Origin: Paraflavitalea soli
Lineage (GTDB): Bacteria > Bacteroidota > Bacteroidia > Chitinophagales > Chitinophagaceae
DNA length: 64,000 bases
Direction: 5' to 3'
Assembly (NCBI RefSeq): GCF_003555545.1
Contig: NZ_CP032157.1
Location: 4,034,546 to 4,098,545 of the forward strand
Shown here: in pieces, positions 9,191-16,766 of the stretch
Layout: the number at the start of each line of letters is the position of its first letter
Numbering within the stretch: position 1 is the stretch's first letter
Notes under the pieces: generated by a model
The model's database searches: none
The model's input: only the letters and a program-made list of their open reading frames with translations
What the model was told of the DNA's origin: nothing
Made by a program: the position numbers and the translations under genes

Positions 9191-9222
9191 CAAACTTAAC
9201 CTTCATGGCGGGGTAGGTCAAA
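9191..9222 (-). promoter_or_regulatory. Promoter of the riboswitch-nrdB-nrdA unit
   Basis: Minus-strand -7 element TAAGTTTG (9198-9191), an exact match to TAnnTTTG, with a TTTG -33 box (9222-9219) and 20 bp between them. Transcription would begin about 15 nt before the riboswitch closing stem. Confidence 0.75.
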
Positions 9223-9250
9223 TTAACTTAATAACAGGAGGTGGATAATT

Positions 9251-9283
9251 TCGGCAACCGGCAATCGTGAATCGGCAATAGGC
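9251..9283. repeat. CGGCAATCGGCAATC short repeat
   Basis: Three imperfect copies of a CGGCAAyCG unit in the spacer upstream of the nrd promoter. Confidence 0.55.
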
Positions 9284-9538
9284 CCGTTGCTAGTGGTTTC
9301 TGCGATCTTTGTTGCAGTATTCCTGCTTTTGCCCTTCGATTTCAGGGCATGGATGATGCATTTGGAGGCTGTTTTCCGCAAAATTCGTATGCGAAAACAC
9401 TTAACCCAATGTTAACAATTGGCTTAGTGGTCAAATATGGAAATTTTGATCCCGATATCTAAAACAAGATGGTGAATAATAGAGGAAATTTATAGTACGG
9501 ACCTGGAAACCAGAAGGTCCACATGATCATGAGAAAAA

Positions 9539-9635
9539 CTACGCAATTTCAATAACCCGGGCCTTTTCCTTTTCAAAAACGGGAATGCTACGATAGCTGA
9601 TGTTCGCCGGTCCGGGTTATCTGAAATTGTTGTAG
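9539..9635. repeat. 97-bp inverted-repeat element of unknown nature
   Basis: Arms at 9539-9563 and 9609-9635 are complementary over about 24 of 27 positions (left CAATTTCA..ATAACCCGGGCC, right GGTCCGGGTTAT.TGAAATTG, extended by CTAC/GTAG at the ends). The 45-nt centre can form two small hairpins (TTTTTcAAAAA; GCTAcgaTAGC). A further hairpin precedes it at 9499-9520 (GGACC/GGTCC) and another follows at 9637-9647 (GGCTgaaaAGCC). It may be a structured RNA or a MITE-like element. I did not recognise an RNA family. The rest of the 8757-9837 spacer outside the nrd leader holds no gene. Confidence 0.7.
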
Positions 9636-9837
9636 GGCTGAAAAGCCACTGGTTGAGGTATTTGTCAATATATATACTGACCCTCTCTTTTTAACCCTTA
9701 TAACCACTGCTACAGGCTCACTGATTAGCATCCTGGTACCCTTGGCTCACTTGCATTAACTATTGGAACATGCTTAACAGGCGGGTGATCCCTGCTGTGC
9801 CCATGTAAGACCCTAACATTAAGAAATTGTTACAGTG

Positions 9838-10299
9838 ATGAAGAAAACCTTTATAGTGGGGATCGTATCCCTGCTCCTTATCCTACTGATGGTCTATGCT
9901 GCACTGGCCAAACTGAATGATTACGACAACTTTCGATTCGGCCTTGGTGAATCACCCATCATAGCTCCTTTTGCCGGTATATTGGAATGGGCCGTGCCGG
10001 CTACGGAGCTTCTAATTGCCGTGATGCTGTCTTTGCCTTTTTTGCGCCTGGCGGGGTTCTATGCCTCCTTTGTGTTGATGTTGTTGTTTACGTTGTACAT
10101 TATTGTGATGTTGTCTTTTTATGATGACATCCCCTGCTCCTGCGGGGGAGTATTGGAAGAAATGTCGTGGGGCGTGCACATTGCTTTCAACCTTGTCTTT
10201 GTATTGCTTAGTGCCTGGGGCATCATGCTGGAAAAAAAACGCCGACGACGGCCACCGATCCTGCACTCCTCTGCAGCGTCGCCCCCTGTATTAAATTGA
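9838..10299 (+). CDS. MauE/DoxX-like membrane protein
   Basis: 153 residues from ATG 9838 (a GTG directly before it is also possible). Four hydrophobic helices are visible (about residues 4-23, 42-64, 69-92, 113-135), with a PCSCGG Cys pair in the loop before the last helix and the ALAKLNDYDNFRFGLGESPI motif after the first. This is the layout of the MauE branch of the DoxX superfamily, membrane proteins thought to help deliver reducing or oxidising equivalents to thiols. The basic tail (KKKRRRRPP) is cytoplasmic. It is followed, after a 115-bp spacer, by a small HTH gene; partner proteins with thioredoxin folds occur a few kb downstream on the other strand. Confidence 0.8.
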   Translation: MKKTFIVGIVSLLLILLMVYAALAKLNDYDNFRFGLGESPIIAPFAGILEWAVPATELLIAVMLSLPFLRLAGFYASFVLMLLFTLYIIVMLSFYDDIPCSCGGVLEEMSWGVHIAFNLVFVLLSAWGIMLEKKRRRRPPILHSSAASPPVLN

Positions 10300-10414
10300 T
10301 CATCTTACTCTCCCCTGGTATTTTAAGTGTGAAGGCTGTACTGTTCATCAGCCATCCTTGTTATTATCGACTGTTCATTATCCACAAAACCGTTCACCAT
10401 TAAACCATTGTGTC

Positions 10415-10699
10415 ATGCGTAAGAACATCCTGGAACGTCTGGAACGCATAGACCGCCTTATCCGAATCAAGGGAACCGGTACCCCGGCTGAATTGGCGGC
10501 CAGATTAAAAATGTCTGAAAGAAATATTTATCAGTACCTCAACCTCATGCGGGATCTTGGCGCACCTATCAAATTTGATCCTTACCGGGAAACTTATTAT
10601 TACAGTGAAGAGGGGCAATTTATTATTTGTTTTCAGCCGGACATCAAGAAAGAGGAAGTAAAAGACGATACTACACCAGTCATCAAAAAATCAGCTTAG
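10415..10699 (+). CDS. Small HTH DNA-binding protein
   Basis: 94 residues from ATG 10415; an upstream in-frame extension to 10358 is less likely because MRKNILERLERIDRLI is the typical beginning. Residues 5-65 form a winged helix of the DeoR/HTH_11 type: ERLERIDRLIRIKGTGTPAE, ARLKMSERNIYQYLNLMRDL, then KFDPYRETYYYSEEG as the wing. There is no sensor or ligand domain, only a charged Lys/Glu-rich tail. It probably binds DNA locally. A 31-bp near-perfect palindrome sits 87 bp downstream of its stop and 60 bp before the kinase-LanC gene, an obvious candidate target, though this link is inference. Confidence 0.8.
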   Translation: MRKNILERLERIDRLIRIKGTGTPAELAARLKMSERNIYQYLNLMRDLGAPIKFDPYRETYYYSEEGQFIICFQPDIKKEEVKDDTTPVIKKSA

Positions 10700-10785
10700 C
10701 CCTTTCTGAATTATAATACTGTACTGCAAAATGGGTGCAGTGAGCAGCTGTAAATTAGAAATGTGAATACAGCGACCGGTAGTCG

Positions 10786-10816
10786 GAATACAGTATGTAT
10801 AATACATGCTGTATTC
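10786..10816. promoter_or_regulatory. 31-bp near-perfect palindrome, candidate operator or hairpin
   Basis: Half-sites GAATACAG..ATGTAT and ATACAT..CTGTATTC are symmetric around position 10801; only the T/G pair at 10794/10808 and the central base break the symmetry. It is located between the HTH gene and the kinase-LanC gene. It could be an operator for the HTH protein, a transcript hairpin, or an inverted copy of the GAATACAG intergenic repeat. Confidence 0.6.
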
Positions 10817-10876
10817 TGCTGCTGCTGGTATTGGCAGTGGGTCATCATGCTATTGCTCATCAAGAATCTTGAAACC

Positions 10877-13087
10877 ATGAAATCAGAAATTTTGCAACCA
10901 AAGGTCGAGGAAGAAGTAATCTTCTCTCAGGCTTCTGAGGTTCCTCCTGCAGAAGAAGGTCCCGAACAAGAGGCGCAGCCCAAGGGAAAAGTAGAAAAAA
11001 AAGCCGGCAAGCGGGTGGGCTATAACTATATCATTGTAAAAAGTTATAAGGAAAGCCAGAAAAATGATGTGGTGAAATGCCTGTATATTAAAAGCCTCAC
11101 GAATTGGGGTTTTTGTGTGATCAAGGAAGGTAGTTATGGAGATACAAAGGATAAAGAGGGCCGTGATATTATTGACCGGCTGAAATGGCAAAAACAATTG
11201 CACGAACAGCTACAGGCTAAAGTACGTATACCACGTTTGCTGGGTCATTTTGAAGAGCGTGGCAATTATTACCTGGTGATCGAGCATATCAAGGGAAAGG
11301 CTTTACAGAAGGTTTGTTCGGAAAACAGAACGGTAATACGGGAATCGGTCATTACGGGTAATAAGTTGGGAAAGCAACTTTTGGACTACTTAATACAAAT
11401 TACTGATATTCTCACGGTGCTGCATGGGCAGCAAATTGTGCACCGGGATGCTACGCCTAACAACTATATGGTAACTCCTGGTGGAAAGGTGGCATTGATC
11501 GATATGGAAATGTGTTATGCGCTGGATACGCAGTTTCCTACGCCCCCTTTTCCGCTGGGTACGCATGGGTATATGTCGACCCAGCAGGAAGCGATCCAAA
11601 CGCCTACTAAGGCTGAAGATATTTTTGCTTTGGGGGCTATTATTTTACAAATGTGGACGGGGGTGGCGCCGGGCAAGCTATCCCGGGAGCCCATGGAGGT
11701 ATTGCGGAAAAAAGTGGCCTTCTTTATTCCCGACAAGGCGATAGCAGCGGTAGTGCTTCGCTGTCTTGCTCCGGAGGATGTTGCCCGACCTGCAGCTGCG
11801 GAAGTTAAAGAAGTAATACTGCAGTATAAAAAAGACCTGAAGAAGAAAGTATCCAGACCCGTGAACCAACCCGGGCTATTTAGCAAGGAGGATATATTGG
11901 CTACGCTGCAAGCTACGATCCATACGTTGGCTTCTCCCCTATTGGCGGATGAAGAAAAAGGATGGTTCTCGGATGATATGACACCACCCACCGGTGATGA
12001 CAAGCATAAGCTGCGCAAACAGTGGTATGCCAGCTACAACCGGGGTGTTACAGGGGTTGTGTACCTGCTGGCGCAGGCTAAAAAAGCAGGGCTTGATGTA
12101 GATGTTACGCTTCCTTTTGTTGACAAGGCGCTCGAACTGGTAAGGATCAAATACATTAAACGGCTCAGGAAGGCATCCGGGGGTCTGCATTACGCGTCGG
12201 ATGGTATTGCAGCGGTGTTGACTTCCGCTGTAAAACATGGGCTAATAGAAACCTCAGAGGAGCACCTGGAATGGATCGACAAATTGCTGGAGAAGAAAAA
12301 TGATACTACCAATATGATTGGTGGTGTGGCCGGTCAGGGTCTGGCCAATATGGTGTGCAAAGCGTTTATTAGTCCTGCTACGTTACGGGAGCGCCTGGAA
12401 CGCTATGCGCAGTTCTTATCGGATAAACAGGAGGAAGATGGCTCGTGGACGAATGGGTTTATCAAAAAGAAGTATAGCAAGAATCATAAGAAAAAAGTGA
12501 GTCCGGGTTTTGCTTTTGGTATGGCCGGCACCCTTTACTTTCTATTGGAGTTGGGAAAATGTTATCCTGACAATACTGTTGTACAGGAAATGACGGAGCA
12601 GGGGCTTCGGTGGCTGATGAAAAAGGCCGCCCGGAAGAAGGATACTTATCAATGGCGTTCTTCCCGGGATAAAGAGTTGAATTATGGCTGGTCTGATGGC
12701 AGTAGTGGAATAGCCCTGACCTTTATTAAAGCCTATGAGTATACAGGAAGGCAAGAATATAAAGAATATGCACTCGGTGCTTTACGCAGTATTCCTGTGG
12801 CTATTACCGACACGAATATCAGCCAATGGCAGGGGCTAAGCGGCCTTGGTGAAGTGTACCTGGAAGCCTACCGGGTGTTGAGGGACCAGGAATGGCTGGA
12901 CCGGGCAGGTTGGATAGCGCAGGTGATCATGCAGCTGAAAAAGGAACATCCCAAACATGGCAATTATTGGCTGGTGGAACATGAGCGGCAGCCGGTAGCC
13001 AATTTTATGTTGGGCAATAGCGGTGTGATGCATTTCCTGCTCAGGTTTTGCCATCCGGACGAGATAGGTTTTCCGCTATCGGTGTAA
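10877..13087 (+). CDS. Protein kinase / LanC-like cyclase fusion
   Basis: 736 residues from ATG 10877 (an open extension to 10763 runs through the palindrome and is rejected). Residues 1-45 are acidic and disordered. A Ser/Thr-kinase-like domain (about 50-325) has the lysine in CVIKEG (K83), catalytic HRDATPNN (H189-D191) and DME in place of DFG (D209). The C-terminal 360 residues carry six GxxG-type helical repeats of the LanC fold: NRGVTGVVYLL, IGGVAGQGLAN, FGMAGTLYFLL, WSDGSSGIALTF (605-616), WQGLSGLGE, LGNSGVMHFLL. The Cys, Cys and His that bind zinc in LanC are not present at WSDG and WQG. There is no phosphoserine-lyase domain as in LanKC. Role unknown; perhaps a kinase with a peptide-binding scaffold. 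Forms an operon with the next gene, 25 bp apart. Confidence 0.85.
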   Translation: MKSEILQPKVEEEVIFSQASEVPPAEEGPEQEAQPKGKVEKKAGKRVGYNYIIVKSYKESQKNDVVKCLYIKSLTNWGFCVIKEGSYGDTKDKEGRDIIDRLKWQKQLHEQLQAKVRIPRLLGHFEERGNYYLVIEHIKGKALQKVCSENRTVIRESVITGNKLGKQLLDYLIQITDILTVLHGQQIVHRDATPNNYMVTPGGKVALIDMEMCYALDTQFPTPPFPLGTHGYMSTQQEAIQTPTKAEDIFALGAIILQMWTGVAPGKLSREPMEVLRKKVAFFIPDKAIAAVVLRCLAPEDVARPAAAEVKEVILQYKKDLKKKVSRPVNQPGLFSKEDILATLQATIHTLASPLLADEEKGWFSDDMTPPTGDDKHKLRKQWYASYNRGVTGVVYLLAQAKKAGLDVDVTLPFVDKALELVRIKYIKRLRKASGGLHYASDGIAAVLTSAVKHGLIETSEEHLEWIDKLLEKKNDTTNMIGGVAGQGLANMVCKAFISPATLRERLERYAQFLSDKQEEDGSWTNGFIKKKYSKNHKKKVSPGFAFGMAGTLYFLLELGKCYPDNTVVQEMTEQGLRWLMKKAARKKDTYQWRSSRDKELNYGWSDGSSGIALTFIKAYEYTGRQEYKEYALGALRSIPVAITDTNISQWQGLSGLGEVYLEAYRVLRDQEWLDRAGWIAQVIMQLKKEHPKHGNYWLVEHERQPVANFMLGNSGVMHFLLRFCHPDEIGFPLSV

Positions 13088-13112
13088 ATAATCATTCTAC
13101 AAAACTTATTGT

Positions 13113-13931
13113 ATGAACTATGCAAAGGTGATAGGCTCGGCCTTGCAACTGTTTCCCAAAAAGATCAAGGTTACGTTGATTGATGCTGTTACGGGAAAAA
13201 GCCTGGGTAAACATACCATTCCGGCGGCGCAATTGCCAGGGGCGTTCAACAGACCTACTATACTAAACATTGATAATTCTAACTGGCGTGTGTTGAAGGC
13301 GGATCCTATTTTGGCGGATGATTTCCTGTTTAGCAAGCGGCTTATGCTGGAGGTACGGCGTGCAGATAGTGCTGACGCGCTCGAATTAAAGTTTAACCTA
13401 CCCTCGATTTGTAAGGAATTGCCGGTAACTGGTGCAGACAGTTTGTTCCAGGCCTTTACCCTGGAGCTTGATCAGGACGATTGGCGACAGGTAGAATTCT
13501 TACCACTCAGCCGATCCGGAGAGATAGAAGAAGCCATTAAATTGATTGAGGCCATTCTTACCGGACAACCCAATCCCTTGCTGGGTTATGAACAACAATA
13601 CAGCAGGCATGATGCTGGCCAACCAGGGTTGTCCATTCCTTGGGATGCATTTTGTGGGCTGGTGCCCAATCCTGTGTTGGGGAATGTAGCGCTGGCTAAT
13701 AATGAACTTGTGCAGGATGGTTTTGCAATCCGGTCTGAGGGTTATACTTATTATGGCATTGTAAGGGAAGGGCTGATCCAAACGCTTTGTCTTACGCAGT
13801 TTGATAGCGCGGATGATGAGTTTATGCAGGTGATTAGTACATTTCAGCTCACCATGGTGGATTGGTGTGGGGCGAGGAGGATGAGTGCGGAGGTGGGGGA
13901 AAAGCCGAAGAGTGAATTTATAGAAATATGA
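13113..13931 (+). CDS. Hypothetical protein in operon with the kinase-LanC gene
   Basis: 272 residues, no signal peptide or membrane helix, so likely cytoplasmic. I do not recognise a family. It starts MNYAKVIGSALQLFPKKIKV and looks like an alpha/beta protein with an N-terminal strand-rich part (1-100) and a C-terminal part with several aromatic motifs (SIPWDAFCGLVPNPVLG; SEGYTYYGIVREGLIQ). Two Cys residues occur near residues 188 and 253. The 25-bp spacing behind the kinase-LanC gene suggests co-expression and a shared task, for example as substrate or partner. Its stop is only 3 bp from the stop of the converging phosphoesterase gene. Confidence 0.75.
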   Translation: MNYAKVIGSALQLFPKKIKVTLIDAVTGKSLGKHTIPAAQLPGAFNRPTILNIDNSNWRVLKADPILADDFLFSKRLMLEVRRADSADALELKFNLPSICKELPVTGADSLFQAFTLELDQDDWRQVEFLPLSRSGEIEEAIKLIEAILTGQPNPLLGYEQQYSRHDAGQPGLSIPWDAFCGLVPNPVLGNVALANNELVQDGFAIRSEGYTYYGIVREGLIQTLCLTQFDSADDEFMQVISTFQLTMVDWCGARRMSAEVGEKPKSEFIEI

Positions 13932-13934
13932 CCT

Positions 13935-14852
13935 CTACCCTTTTTTTATTTTTTCCCTTCTCCCTTCTTTCGTGATCCTATAAATGCGTTTACGCATCAT
14001 GAATAATCCTTCTGCATTTATACTTTCGGGATTGATATTCACACTTATAACTTTATTGTCAAAGTAAGCAGTTGCCTCTGGTTGCAGGGTGTGGCCGGTA
14101 ATAATGGTATGCACGCCGAATTTGGCAAGGGTGGCATCTACCTGTTCGCTGGTTGCAGTGCCATCATAATACCCCTGGTAGTAAAAAGGGCTATCCGCTG
14201 CGGTAAACAGCAGGGTGTGGGCGGTATCTGTAAATGAACTGCCCGTATTCGTATAATTAGCCCGGGCCAGGTCGTTAATTTCTGCCAGGGATTGAGGAAG
14301 GCTATTGACTGCAGGTGGAATACCACCATGCACAAATAGCAAGGGTCCGATTTTCTCGATCACATTTTTAGTTTGAAGCCAATGCCACAATTCTGTATTG
14401 CCATTGTACAATGCGGTGATGGGTTTTCTGCTGTTAGCTTTTTGTTCGGCATACCGGGGATGGGTGGAACGCCATTCACTGGTAAGGATCTTGTGGTTGC
14501 CCAGGATAAAATGTACATAGCCGCCTTCCTTACGGGCTTGCTCTTCGAGAGAGTAAATAAACCAAAGGCACTCCGCTGCCTGGGCATCACTATCAAGAAA
14601 GCAATCACCCAGGATCACCAGGTGCCCCTCACCAAAAGTCCACTGGAGGTATTTATCAATAATCCTTCTTTTCAGCAATTGCTTGCAAAAAGGCTGGAAA
14701 TGTCCTTCTATATCTGCTATTACAAATAGACGTTTAGGCATAGCGTATGTTACTGGTTCGTTTTTCAGCGCCTGTTTTAGTCGCAGTGAGTAATACCGGT
14801 CTGGTTTGCCCGGGTAATCTACCTGTAAGTCTATTTTGAATCTTGGCATCAT
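13935..14852 (-). CDS. Calcineurin-like metallophosphoesterase, stand-alone copy with altered motifs
   Basis: 305 residues, no signal peptide. The fold signature is clear: ADIEGH (D47), LGDCFLD (D83), LGNHK (N119-H120), FVHGGI and ITGHT. It is closely related along its whole length to the C-terminal domain of the fusion protein at 17743-20328, including the phrases ECLWFIYSLEE, GGYVHFILGNH and FYYQGYYDG. Compared with that copy, the GDxxDR metal motif reads GDCFLD (Leu at the usual Asp), and GNHE reads GNHK. Metal binding and catalysis may therefore be weakened or changed. It is the last gene of a minus-strand set, 4 bp after the thioredoxin lipoprotein gene. Confidence 0.88.
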   Translation of the reverse strand: MMPRFKIDLQVDYPGKPDRYYSLRLKQALKNEPVTYAMPKRLFVIADIEGHFQPFCKQLLKRRIIDKYLQWTFGEGHLVILGDCFLDSDAQAAECLWFIYSLEEQARKEGGYVHFILGNHKILTSEWRSTHPRYAEQKANSRKPITALYNGNTELWHWLQTKNVIEKIGPLLFVHGGIPPAVNSLPQSLAEINDLARANYTNTGSSFTDTAHTLLFTAADSPFYYQGYYDGTATSEQVDATLAKFGVHTIITGHTLQPEATAYFDNKVISVNINPESINAEGLFMMRKRIYRITKEGRREKIKKG

Positions 14853-14856
14853 AGCA

Positions 14857-15396
14857 TTACTGTTCTTCTTGTTTGAGCCGGTATCCTGAAAAGAATTCCC
14901 GCAGGTCTTCTTTTACCGTGATCGGGATAGCTGTTATCTTTTTATAAGCCTTTTTATTGTAGGTATAATAAATAAGGGGGTTATCATCGTACAGGTTGTT
15001 TTTGGAGGCCAGCGCGGTACTATCCAGGAACAACCGGTGGGGTATTGTGGGGAGCTGCCCTTTCCTATCTTTAAAATAACTGTTGATGGTCTTGAGGCCT
15101 CCGTTGGCTGAGATAATAATATAGTGCCTCTCCAGCAGGTTGTTTTGGTGCTTCATGATGCTATCAATTGTCTTATTGCGACAGGCCGGGCAACTGGCAT
15201 GCATGGGGAGCAATAAAAAAGTGAGGGAATCGGCCAATTTATCTTCGGGAATGCCAAAGTTGGTAGTAGCCAGCAGGCCATTAAAGACAGAATCCTGCAA
15301 TCCGGGTGAGGTTATCAGGTCTATCTTTTCCAGTTTCTTGCCTTTACCACAGGCTATGATAGCAATAACAAATAAAAATATAGATAGTGTTTTCAT
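14857..15396 (-). CDS. Thioredoxin-fold lipoprotein with CPAC motif
   Basis: 179 residues from ATG 15396; a GTG at 15408 would overlap the previous gene by 4 bp. A lipoprotein signal (hydrophobic core then IIACGKG) anchors it outside the inner membrane. The motif MHASCPACRNKTIDSI is a CxxC thioredoxin-like active site followed by a helix, with a later strand IIISANGG and a partner segment RLFLDSTA. It probably works as a periplasmic or surface thiol-disulfide protein. It lies between a DUF4221-like lipoprotein gene and the phosphoesterase gene with spacings of 8 and 4 bp, so the three are translated from one message. Confidence 0.75.
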   Translation of the reverse strand: MKTLSIFLFVIAIIACGKGKKLEKIDLITSPGLQDSVFNGLLATTNFGIPEDKLADSLTFLLLPMHASCPACRNKTIDSIMKHQNNLLERHYIIISANGGLKTINSYFKDRKGQLPTIPHRLFLDSTALASKNNLYDDNPLIYYTYNKKAYKKITAIPITVKEDLREFFSGYRLKQEEQ

Positions 15397-15404
15397 AATG
15401 GCTG

Positions 15405-16592
15405 TCACTTTGGGGGTAGTGGCTTGTTGAGGGTAAGCTGGCCTGCGTGGTGTTGCTTGTCGGAATATTCCAAGCGGGCAAAATGGATGGCCTGCTCATC
15501 TTCAGATTTTGTTCGGATATAGATACCACCATCGGGTGTGAAGAAAATGGACTTAAATGCTGCCAACTCATCGCTCAATGCTGATTCGCCGATGACCTTA
15601 AAGTCTTCATTTAAAATAATAAGGCTTCTTTCTCTTTCTTTCTTTTTTGCGAGGTAATTGGCCTTCGTTATTTTTTGTTTGGCGAAGCGCAGGTATCTCT
15701 TTTGGTAAGGATCATAATAAATAGTGCCGTACGCGTCTCTCAAATAATATTCCCTCCGACTTTCTCCGCTGTCAATGGCGTTTTGGGAAACTGGTAAAAT
15801 AGGCCCCGATTGAAACTTGCTTTTGGCGTAATAGGCGTTGTTTAAATCGGCCAGGTTGGTTTCATAGATATTCGTATCGGCGGGAAAGCTAAATACAAAA
15901 TTGCCACGGTCGTTGATACAATAGCTGTATTCAAGGAATGAATAGCCATATAGATCTTTCCAGTAAAGGGCTGGTAATTGATAGTAGAGTTTTTTAGTGT
16001 TGTTTGAAAGGTCGAAGCCACATACCACATTCCACCGCCGCTGAGCCTTTATGGAGGATTCCATGTTGATTGGTTGCACGCCTGTATACAGTACATTGTT
16101 CCTGAGAACGGCCGGTGTTTCATTATTGATGATAGCTTTGGCATTTTGGGCCTCAAACAGGTCAATGGTATCCTTAATGGAATTGGCGGTATCCTGTAAA
16201 AAGAGCTGTTTATCGTTGACGACAAAGATGCTGTCGAAGTTTACCACATAGGTGTACCCTTTCGCAAATCTTCTCTTCAGATGGATCTTGTCGACCAGTT
16301 GCTGGGTGGTAAAATCGTAGACCACCAAATTCCTCGCTCTCTTGTCAAAAAGGCCGATATAAGGTTTTCCTTTATGGGTAAAATAGTTAAAGGTCCTGAT
16401 CTCATTATAGGAGCTGGTGTCTAAGGCAAAATGGAGGCTATCGCCCTGCGGCTCTAGTTCAATATTGTCATACGAAGGTTCGATAAACTTGTAGGTGCTG
16501 GCCATCGGTTCGGGTGATGGCTGGCAGCCCCAGATGGCCAGGCAGCTCGCAATAATAAATCCTGTATAAAGTGCGTAACGATTCATTTTCAT
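15405..16592 (-). CDS. DUF4221-like lipoprotein (beta-propeller type)
   Basis: 395 residues from ATG 16592 (16586 also possible). Lipoprotein signal peptide with lipobox SCLAIWGCQ. The mature part is strand-rich with many Tyr, Asn and short repeats such as IRTFNYFTHKGKPYIGLFD, GTIYYDPYQKRYLRFA and GGIYIRTKSED, which fits the six-bladed propeller look of DUF4221 proteins. Those are surface lipoproteins of unknown role often found beside genes for small exported peptides. Here two such peptide genes lie directly upstream and a thioredoxin lipoprotein directly downstream. Assignment to DUF4221 is by resemblance, not by a search. Confidence 0.55.
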   Translation of the reverse strand: MKMNRYALYTGFIIASCLAIWGCQPSPEPMASTYKFIEPSYDNIELEPQGDSLHFALDTSSYNEIRTFNYFTHKGKPYIGLFDKRARNLVVYDFTTQQLVDKIHLKRRFAKGYTYVVNFDSIFVVNDKQLFLQDTANSIKDTIDLFEAQNAKAIINNETPAVLRNNVLYTGVQPINMESSIKAQRRWNVVCGFDLSNNTKKLYYQLPALYWKDLYGYSFLEYSYCINDRGNFVFSFPADTNIYETNLADLNNAYYAKSKFQSGPILPVSQNAIDSGESRREYYLRDAYGTIYYDPYQKRYLRFAKQKITKANYLAKKKERERSLIILNEDFKVIGESALSDELAAFKSIFFTPDGGIYIRTKSEDEQAIHFARLEYSDKQHHAGQLTLNKPLPPK

Positions 16593-16766
16593 GGTTTTAG
16601 GATGTTGACTCAATTGCTTGACAGCTATTAATAGGGCTGATTTAAGCAGTAGATAAAATTAATGAGCCTGGGTGCAGCATTCGTTCAGTGAAATGTTACT
16701 TTTTGGGGTTGGATGATAGTTTTTTACATAAGAAGGAGATGGTACTCGTGTCACCAAATAAATTTA

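Noticed and set aside
9480-9660. 6S RNA, tmRNA, RNase P RNA or signal recognition RNA
   Set aside because: None of the conserved core sequences of these RNAs could be found in either strand.
10763-10876. N-terminal extension of the kinase-LanC protein from GTG 10763
   Set aside because: It would translate the 31-bp palindrome and a Cys/Trp-rich oddity; the ATG at 10877 starts a normal hydrophilic N-terminus.
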